A stretch of DNA of 30,867 nucleotides from CBFGTV01 sp965652145 (GTDB lineage: Bacteria; Bacillota; Clostridia; Peptostreptococcales; Natronincolaceae): NCBI GenBank assembly GCA_965652145.1, contig CBFGTV010000040.1:1-30867 (forward strand), written 5' to 3'. The notes beneath the pieces are model-generated. The model did no database searches. It had not been told where the DNA came from and worked only from the letters and a program-made list of their open reading frames with translations. Below are positions 25,836-30,867 of this stretch, in pieces. Position 1 is the stretch's first letter. Every line of letters begins with the position of its first letter. The position numbers and the translations under genes are program-made.

Positions 25836-27323
25836 TTATAGGGTCACTCCGGTTTTGAAGATTGCAATTTCCCTAAAATTATTTTTTTCATTATTGACAA
25901 GCTCACCGCTGGCCACTTGAATAATATAGTCGATAAACCTTTCCAGTACATCCTCCATCAGCTGATCCTCTACCAGTACCCCTGCATTAAAGTCAATCCA
26001 GTGGGGCTTTAATTGATACAGCGGAGTATTGGTTGAAATCTTCATGGTTGGAACAAAGCTGCCAAAGGGAGTTCCTCTGCCTGTGGTGAAAAGCACCATA
26101 TGACACCCCGATGCCCCCAGGGCCGTGGCAGCAACCAAATCGTTTCCTGGAGCATTCAACAAATTAAGGCCTTTTTTCCGAATAGGCTCACCATATTTCA
26201 AAACATCTACTACAGTGGCCTCACCACCTTTTTGAGTACATCCCAGGGATTTTTCCTCCAGGGTTGAAATCCCCCCTGCCTTGTTTCCAGGTGAAGGATT
26301 TTCATAGATGGGTTGGTTATGGGCCATGAAATAATCCTTAAAATCATTAATTAAATGAACGATATTTTGATAAACTGCCTCGCTTTCAGCACGGCCCATT
26401 AAAATAGTCTCTGCCCCGAACATTTCTGGCACCTCTGTTAAGATAGTCGTTCCACCCGAAGCAATTAAATAATCTGAAAATACACCCAATAACGGATTGG
26501 CTGTTATACCCGACAGGCCATCGGAGCCTCCGCATTTCAGCCCAATTTTCAGCTCTGAAAGGGGCAACTCTACCCTTTGATCCCGGGCCATGGCCTCATA
26601 AAGCTCCTTTAAGAGCCTTACTCCCTCTTCAATTTCATCTGAAACCTGCTGCGTAACTAAAAACTTGGTTCTTTCCTCATCATAATCCCCCAGAGACCGG
26701 CGAAACTCGTCCATATGGTTGTTTTCGCACCCCAGCCCCAGTACCAGGACCCCGCCACTGTTGGGATGCTTAACCACATCGGCCAATATGGTTCGGGTAT
26801 TGACATGGTCATCCCCCAGCTGGGAGCACCCATAATTGTGCTTAAATACCTCGATTGCATCAATCCCCTGGGGTTTTACCTCCTGTATAAAGCGTTTAAT
26901 AATTCCCTCAGCAATGCCATTTACACAGCCCACAGTGGGAACAATCCATAATTCGTTGCGAATCCCCACCTCTCCATTTTTTCTGCGGTAGCCTTTAAAG
27001 GTTCGCTGGTTATTCACAGCCTTAATGGGCTTAAGCTGTTGATTAAATTCATATTCTATTGTTCCAGATAGATTGGTTTTAATATTATGGCTATGAGCCC
27101 ATGCCCCCTTTTTGATCATTTCTGTAGCATGACCAATGGGGAAACCATATTTCAAAATATTTTCCCCCGGTGAAATATCCTTAAGGGCAATTTTATGACC
27201 CCTTTTGATATCCTCCAGAAGGGTAATTTGAAATTCATTTTCCTCCAGCACCTCACCCTTCGTCAAGTCCACCAGGGCCACAATGACGTTGTCCTGTTGA
27301 TTAATTTTAATATAACGCTTCAT
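25836..27323 (-). CDS. uxaA: Altronate dehydratase
   Basis: A 495-residue altronate dehydratase of the UxaA family. An N-terminal SAF domain (about residues 1-95) ends in AWAHSHNIKT, and a large GD_AH catalytic domain follows, with YRRKNGEVGIRNELWIVPTVGCVNGIA, KHNYGCSQLGDDH and KCGGSDGLSGITANPLLG. It removes water from D-altronate to give 2-keto-3-deoxy-D-gluconate. The ATG at 27323 directly follows the TAA of uxaB, with AGGAG before it inside the uxaB gene, so the two are translationally coupled. The next enzymes, KdgK and KdgA, are not in the window. Confidence 0.95.
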   Translation of the reverse strand: MKRYIKINQQDNVIVALVDLTKGEVLEENEFQITLLEDIKRGHKIALKDISPGENILKYGFPIGHATEMIKKGAWAHSHNIKTNLSGTIEYEFNQQLKPIKAVNNQRTFKGYRRKNGEVGIRNELWIVPTVGCVNGIAEGIIKRFIQEVKPQGIDAIEVFKHNYGCSQLGDDHVNTRTILADVVKHPNSGGVLVLGLGCENNHMDEFRRSLGDYDEERTKFLVTQQVSDEIEEGVRLLKELYEAMARDQRVELPLSELKIGLKCGGSDGLSGITANPLLGVFSDYLIASGGTTILTEVPEMFGAETILMGRAESEAVYQNIVHLINDFKDYFMAHNQPIYENPSPGNKAGGISTLEEKSLGCTQKGGEATVVDVLKYGEPIRKKGLNLLNAPGNDLVAATALGASGCHMVLFTTGRGTPFGSFVPTMKISTNTPLYQLKPHWIDFNAGVLVEDQLMEDVLERFIDYIIQVASGELVNNEKNNFREIAIFKTGVTL

Positions 27324-28772
27324 TTAGACCATCTCCTGTAGGGCTTTTTTTATTCCCGATTCATTAATTTTTACCAATACCTTGGTTACAGCACCGGTTA
27401 AGCCTTCTACCTCATTTAAATCCATCTTCCATATTCTTTCTTTAGATAGTACAGCCCTGACAATACTGCTTAATGCCTCTGTAGAACCATCATATTGCCC
27501 CCATAGCTCCGCAAAGAAATCTAATAGATCCTGATCGTCAGCTAGCTTGATTGCCTCACCATTTCTTTCGCCTTTATAAAAATAAATCAGGGCGGCTAAG
27601 GAAAAGACCAGGGCTTCAGGCAATTGATTTTTTCTTTTTTTGTACTCCAGCAGCGAAGGCAGTACCCTGGTTTCAAATTTACTCATTGAATTCAGGGCAA
27701 TACTCATCAAGTAGTGTTTAATGAAGGGATTTCTGAATCGGTCCAATACATCATTGGCAAAGTCCACCAATTCCTTTTCAGGCAGATCAAGGGTTGGAAT
27801 AATTTCTTCAAAAATCGCCCGATAAATATATTTACCGACTATTTCGTCCTCTACCGCCTCCTTTACAGTTTCTAAGCCATATAAATAGGCAACTGGTACC
27901 ATTGTGGTATGGGCACCATTGAGTATTCTTACCTTTCTTGTTCGATAGGGAGTCATATCGTCAACAAATAAAACATTCAGCCCCACCTGATGGGCAGGAA
28001 ATTCATCTTTAATCCATTGAGGCCCTTCAATTACCCAAAGATGGAATTGCTCCGACTCTACCACCAGGTTATCCTGATAACCTAACTGCTGGTGAATTTC
28101 CTCAATTCTCTCCTTTGGATACCCCGGTACAATTCTGTCTACCAAAGTATTGCAGAAGGTATTGGCCTCCTTGATCCACTTGATAAAGTTCTCTTCCAAA
28201 TTCCATAGGCCCGCCAACCTTAAAACGATTTCCCTCAGCTTTTCACCATTGCGGTCAATCAGCTCGCATGGAAATAGAATTAGCCCTTTGCCGGGGTCCC
28301 CCTTAAAGCTAAGATACCGATGATATAAAAATGCTGTCAGTTTTCCAGGAAAGCTGCTTTGGGGTTTATCCTCCAGGCGATCATTTTCATTAAAGGTAAT
28401 TCCAGCTTCGGTTGTATTGGAAATGACAAATCGAAGGGCCGGGTTTTCTGCCGCCTCCAAATAAGCGTCATAGTCTGTATAAAGGTTCAAGCCGCGGGTA
28501 ATAGATTGATTTACATAGCTTTCACTGACTGCTTTACCCCCTTTAATACCATTCATATAATGGGTATACAAGCCATCCTGCTCATTCAGCATGGCAACAA
28601 GCCCTTGATTTAAAGGCTGAACCACCAACACGCCACCGTTAAAGTCTGTTTCCTTATTCATTTTGTCTACAATCCAGTTGGTAAAGGCCCGTAGAAAATT
28701 TCCTTCTCCAAATTGAATAATGCGTTCGGGATGCTTTTGATAATTTTCGATAGCTTGCTTGTTTAGTTTCAT
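27324..28772 (-). CDS. uxaB: Tagaturonate reductase
   Basis: A 482-residue NAD-dependent polyol dehydrogenase of the mannitol dehydrogenase family. The N-terminal nucleotide-binding part has RIIQFGEGNFLRAF, and the catalytic K-N-H set appears as RKVRILNGAHTTMVP (Lys, Asn five on, His three further). It reduces D-tagaturonate to D-altronate. Fructuronate reductase (UxuB) is the closest alternative, but the presence of uxaA and a galacturonate isomerase makes UxaB more likely. The ATG at 28772 follows AGGAGG. An operator copy lies just upstream at 28791-28809. Confidence 0.92.
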   Translation of the reverse strand: MKLNKQAIENYQKHPERIIQFGEGNFLRAFTNWIVDKMNKETDFNGGVLVVQPLNQGLVAMLNEQDGLYTHYMNGIKGGKAVSESYVNQSITRGLNLYTDYDAYLEAAENPALRFVISNTTEAGITFNENDRLEDKPQSSFPGKLTAFLYHRYLSFKGDPGKGLILFPCELIDRNGEKLREIVLRLAGLWNLEENFIKWIKEANTFCNTLVDRIVPGYPKERIEEIHQQLGYQDNLVVESEQFHLWVIEGPQWIKDEFPAHQVGLNVLFVDDMTPYRTRKVRILNGAHTTMVPVAYLYGLETVKEAVEDEIVGKYIYRAIFEEIIPTLDLPEKELVDFANDVLDRFRNPFIKHYLMSIALNSMSKFETRVLPSLLEYKKRKNQLPEALVFSLAALIYFYKGERNGEAIKLADDQDLLDFFAELWGQYDGSTEALSSIVRAVLSKERIWKMDLNEVEGLTGAVTKVLVKINESGIKKALQEMV

Positions 28773-28790
28773 TGATATCCTCCTTTTTTA

Positions 28791-28809
28791 ATTGTTAACG
28801 TGTGCAAAA
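28791..28809. promoter_or_regulatory. Operator upstream of uxaB
   Basis: A 19-base sequence that reads TTGTTAACGTGTGCAA at its core, with dyad TTG-N3-ACGT-N3-CAA. It is an exact inverted copy of 29911-29929 upstream of lacI. It lies about 20 bases before the uxaB start, probably inside or at the start of the transcript. Confidence 0.75.
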
Positions 28810-28845
28810 CCGGTAAAAAAATATATTTTTATTTTCATACCCCTT

Positions 28846-28871
28846 CGGCAGCAATCCTTATTTTGCTGCCG
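28846..28871. other. Stem-loop between lacI and uxaB
   Basis: A perfect 9-bp GC-rich stem (28846-28854 with 28863-28871, 8-base loop) three bases past the lacI stop. On the minus strand no T-run follows, so it is a poor intrinsic terminator; it may lower read-through or protect an RNA end. Confidence 0.65.
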
Positions 28872-28873
28872 GG

Positions 28874-29878
28874 TTAACGGGGGATGTTAGTGATGGAATC
28901 TCTTTTTATAAGCTCTGTTTTAAGGTAGAGGGTTTCGGTTTTTGTCGTAGATCCTTTAATCAGCTCCAGCAGCTTTTGGGCTCCCTTTTGGCTGATCTTC
29001 TCAATGGGCCTTTTGATTGTGGTCAACGCAGGGGTCAGATAGGCGGAAAAGATATTGTCATCAAAGCCAATTAGGGAAATATCCTCTGGAATCAACATTC
29101 CTCTTTCCCGAATGGCCTTCATGGCCCCTACAGCCATATCATCGTTAGAACAAAACACCCCAGTGGGTAATTGTGGTTCCTTTAACAGCCTCAGCATAGC
29201 TTGGTAGCCGCTTTCCAAATCATAGCTTCCTTTAACGATAAAATTTTCTTCAATCGGTATTTTAGAATCCCTTAAGGCATCTATGTAGCCTTCTCTTCTC
29301 TCCTGAGATGATTTAAAACCTTCCTTCCCTTCAATCAGGGCAATCCTTTCGTGCCCCCCATTAATGAGCTCCATTACAGCCCGGTAGGCCCCTCTTTTAT
29401 CATCTGAAAGAATATTCACCAGGTTTTCCTTTTCAACCTGACGGTTTAATACCACCAAGGGTATTTTTTTAGTAAGGACATCATTGATAAAATCGTCATC
29501 CTTGGCACTTTGACTCATAACGATCAGACCATCAAAATTCTTCCTGGTTATACTGTTAAAATCATGATAGTCATCAATTCCCTTTACAACCATGTTAAAT
29601 TGGTCCTTAATGACATTATTTACTCCCTTTACTACCTCATGAAAGAAATGCGATGAAGTTCCCTGGCTAATAGTGGAAAAAAACAATCCAATATGATAGG
29701 AACGATCCAGTACCAGGCTCTTGGCATTAAAGTTTGGGGTATAATTCAGCTCCTTGGCGATGGCCTTAATTCTCTCCCGGGTGTCTTCTTTAATCAAAGG
29801 ACTATTGTTTAAGGCACGGGAAACTGTTGTATGGGAAACCCTAGCGATTTTGGCGATGTCTTTTATGGTGACCGTCAT
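28874..29878 (-). CDS. LacI family repressor of the uronate operon
   Basis: A 334-residue LacI/GalR protein. The N-terminal helix-turn-helix is TIKDIAKIARVSHTTVSRAL, then the hinge LNYTPNFNAKSLV, and a periplasmic-binding-protein-like ligand domain (about residues 60-330) with GVFCSNDDMAVGAM and DISLIGFDD. It is followed by uxaB-uxaA-isomerase on the same strand and has the same operator in its own promoter as in front of uxaB. It therefore probably represses itself and the enzymes until a uronate or intermediate binds. ATG at 29878 with GAGGTGG five bases upstream is preferred over GTG at 29887. The effector cannot be read from sequence. Confidence 0.92.
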   Translation of the reverse strand: MTVTIKDIAKIARVSHTTVSRALNNSPLIKEDTRERIKAIAKELNYTPNFNAKSLVLDRSYHIGLFFSTISQGTSSHFFHEVVKGVNNVIKDQFNMVVKGIDDYHDFNSITRKNFDGLIVMSQSAKDDDFINDVLTKKIPLVVLNRQVEKENLVNILSDDKRGAYRAVMELINGGHERIALIEGKEGFKSSQERREGYIDALRDSKIPIEENFIVKGSYDLESGYQAMLRLLKEPQLPTGVFCSNDDMAVGAMKAIRERGMLIPEDISLIGFDDNIFSAYLTPALTTIKRPIEKISQKGAQKLLELIKGSTTKTETLYLKTELIKRDSITNIPR

Positions 29879-29899
29879 ATTTACCACCTCTTTAAATTT

Positions 29900-29928
29900 A
29901 TCATATCACATTTTGCACACGTTAACAA
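29900..29928 (-). promoter_or_regulatory. Promoter of lacI
   Basis: On the minus strand -35 TTGTTA (29923-29928), a 17-base spacer and -10 TATGAT (29900-29905). The operator begins in the -35 element and runs into the spacer. Confidence 0.7.
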
Positions 29929-29929
29929 T
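29911..29929. promoter_or_regulatory. Operator in the lacI promoter
   Basis: An exact inverted copy of the 19-base operator upstream of uxaB, with a central CG as in LacI/GalR operators. It overlaps the -35 element and spacer, which suggests autorepression. Confidence 0.78.
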
Positions 29930-29934
29930 CCCCC

Positions 29935-30282
29935 TTAAGATTTTTTACCTGTGCTATCATTTAGATAGTCAATATAATCTTTTCCCCACACTTCCAGGGC
30001 ATTGAGTACAACTTTAAATTTATCACCGATCTCGCTTAGTGAATATTCTACCTTGGGCGGTAGTTGAGCATATTCGTGTCTTACAATCAGACCTTCTTTT
30101 TCAAGCATTTTTAATTGACGGGAAAGGGTTGCGTGGGTGATATTTTCGGGTAATTTTCGCTGTAGTTCGTTAAATCTTATCGGGCCATCACTTAACAGGT
30201 AGAGAATATACATAGACCATTTACCTGTTAAAACCTTCTGTGATGTTACATAGGGGCAGATTCCAAACAGCGTTTTTTTCAT
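29935..30282 (-). CDS. HxlR family transcriptional regulator
   Basis: A 115-residue winged-helix regulator of the HxlR/YodB type. The signature CPYVTSQKVLTGKWSMYILYLL lies at residues 9-30 and RFNELQRKLP, THATLSRQLKMLEKEGLI and the wing follow. An N-terminal cysteine (residue 9) is at the position used for redox sensing in YodB and HypR. ATG at 30282 has AGGAG eight bases before; a GTG at 30291 overlaps the ribosome binding site and is unlikely. It is divergent from a flavin-binding-fold gene, the classic arrangement for HxlR regulation of a redox target. Confidence 0.9.
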   Translation of the reverse strand: MKKTLFGICPYVTSQKVLTGKWSMYILYLLSDGPIRFNELQRKLPENITHATLSRQLKMLEKEGLIVRHEYAQLPPKVEYSLSEIGDKFKVVLNALEVWGKDYIDYLNDSTGKKS

Positions 30283-30299
30283 TATTGCCACTCCTTTTA

Positions 30300-30328
30300 T
30301 GGTATCATTTTTAATACTGGTATCATTT
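30300..30328. repeat. 11-base direct repeat in the hxlR leader
   Basis: TGGTATCATTT occurs at 30300-30310 and again at 30318-30328, an 18-base shift, between the hxlR start and its promoter. It may be a second regulator site or a trace of duplication. Confidence 0.6.
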
Positions 30329-30338
30329 AAAATCGTAC

Positions 30339-30366
30339 TTGAATTAATTATTATAGTATATATAAT
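30339..30366 (+). promoter_or_regulatory. Promoter of the pyridoxamine-oxidase-like gene
   Basis: -35 TTGAAT (30339-30344), a 16-base spacer and -10 TATAAT (30361-30366), about 45 bases before the ATG at 30412. Confidence 0.6.
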
Positions 30367-30369
30367 TAA
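30344..30369. promoter_or_regulatory. Candidate HxlR operator
   Basis: An inverted repeat TTAATTAT-N10-ATAATTAA that covers the -10 elements of both divergent promoters. The region is AT-rich, so chance symmetry is possible. Confidence 0.4.
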
Positions 30370-30377
30370 ACCGTAAA
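30350..30377 (-). promoter_or_regulatory. Promoter of hxlR
   Basis: On the minus strand -35 TTTACG (30372-30377), a 16-base spacer and -10 TATAAT (30350-30355). It overlaps the divergent promoter. Confidence 0.5.
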
Positions 30378-30411
30378 TTGATTATAGCATTGAAAATAGA
30401 AAGGAGCAATA

Positions 30412-30807
30412 ATGATGAAGGAAGTATTAGAGTTTTTGAAAAACAGTGAAACCTTCTATCTTGCCACCTGTGAGGAGGATCAGCCCCGGGTCAGGCCCTT
30501 TGGTGCAGTTGCAGAGTTTGAGGGTAAGCTCTATTTTATTACTAACAATCAGAAAAAGGTCTTCGCCCAGATGCTAAAGAACCCCAAGATTGAAATCAGC
30601 AGCATGTATAAGGACATTTGGATTCGTGTTGAAGGTATGGCTATTCACGATGAAACCCGAGCAGCACGAGAAAAAATGATTGCCGATAATCCATCCCTTG
30701 CACAGATTTACTCTGCTGATGACGGACTGATTGAAGTCTTCTACATTAAAGAAGGAACTGCAACAATCTATTCTTTTACCGATCAGCCTCGGGTAATTAA
30801 ATTTTAA
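30412..30807 (+). CDS. Pyridoxamine 5'-phosphate oxidase family flavoprotein
   Basis: A 131-residue single-domain protein with the split-barrel flavin-binding fold. The N-terminal ETFYLATCEEDQPRVRPFGAV and LYFITNNQKKVFAQM are typical of the small PNPOx-like proteins of anaerobes, and the chain ends with a VIKF beta strand. These bind FMN, F420 or heme and act on varied substrates; true pyridoxamine phosphate oxidation is unlikely at this size. AGGAG (30402-30406) lies five bases before the ATG at 30412 and eight before a second ATG at 30415, so the exact start is open. The divergent hxlR gene probably controls it. Confidence 0.85.
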   Translation: MMKEVLEFLKNSETFYLATCEEDQPRVRPFGAVAEFEGKLYFITNNQKKVFAQMLKNPKIEISSMYKDIWIRVEGMAIHDETRAAREKMIADNPSLAQIYSADDGLIEVFYIKEGTATIYSFTDQPRVIKF

Positions 30808-30867
30808 TGATATAACAACTGCGGGTTTTGTAAACTGAAGTTTAATTTCTAAAGTCCTATGCTTTAA

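Noticed and set aside
30820..30845. TAAACT-GA-AGTTTA palindrome after the last gene
   Set aside because: A two-base loop cannot form a stable hairpin and the following T-run is weak; not called a terminator.
1..30867. CRISPR array, tRNA, rRNA, insertion sequence or phage
   Set aside because: No regularly spaced repeats, no tRNA-like cloverleaf, no transposase or integrase frame was seen on either strand.

Overview
The window looks like a stretch of a low-GC Gram-positive chromosome, most likely from an anaerobic member of the Clostridia. The grounds are AT-rich intergenic DNA, strong AGGAGG-type ribosome binding sites with frequent TTG and GTG starts, and a Firmicutes-style gene set (PspC, PadR-HAAS-DUF4097, HxlR, LacI, an iron-sulfur flavoprotein). 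The genus cannot be named from sequence reading alone. I see no tRNA, rRNA, CRISPR array, insertion sequence or prophage, and no gene-free gap exceeds 300 bases.

Layout. (1) 24-2766, minus strand: a PspC-domain protein, then an nfeD-flotillin membrane-domain pair with its own terminator. (2) 3056-5420, minus: an iron-sulfur flavoprotein followed by a PAS-PAS-PAS-GGDEF diguanylate cyclase. (3) 5557-16553, minus: a nucleotidyltransferase fused to a phosphohexomutase-like domain, then a 2825-residue cyclic beta-1,2-glucan synthase. (4) 16769-18558, minus: a padR-HAAS-DUF4097 envelope-stress-type operon whose promoter contains a perfect inverted repeat. (5) 18715-21174: small membrane proteins (DUF6512, a YdjM-like protein, a TspO/MBR-like protein) and an ArsC/Spx-type thiol protein. 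(6) 21452-23476, plus: larC-larB, for the nickel-pincer nucleotide cofactor of lactate racemase-type enzymes. (7) 23584-24406: a 55-residue unrecognised protein with a near-consensus promoter, a 150-nt leader and a terminator, facing an NlpC/P60-type protein. (8) 24567-29878, minus: lacI-uxaB-uxaA-uronate isomerase, a hexuronate catabolic operon with two identical operator copies. (9) 29935-30807: an hxlR regulator divergent from a pyridoxamine-phosphate-oxidase-fold flavoprotein.

How genes work together. The uronate genes form a consecutive route from D-galacturonate to D-tagaturonate, D-altronate and 2-keto-3-deoxygluconate, with the LacI protein probably repressing itself and the enzymes. 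The sugar nucleotidyltransferase probably feeds or tunes the glucan synthase beside it. The LarC/LarB pair makes only part of the nickel cofactor pathway; LarE and LarA are not in the window. The most unusual items are the phosphohexomutase-like domain that has lost most of its active-site motifs, the glucan synthase in a Gram-positive context, the orphan 55-residue gene with its leader, and the two tandem hairpin/T-run elements before larC.
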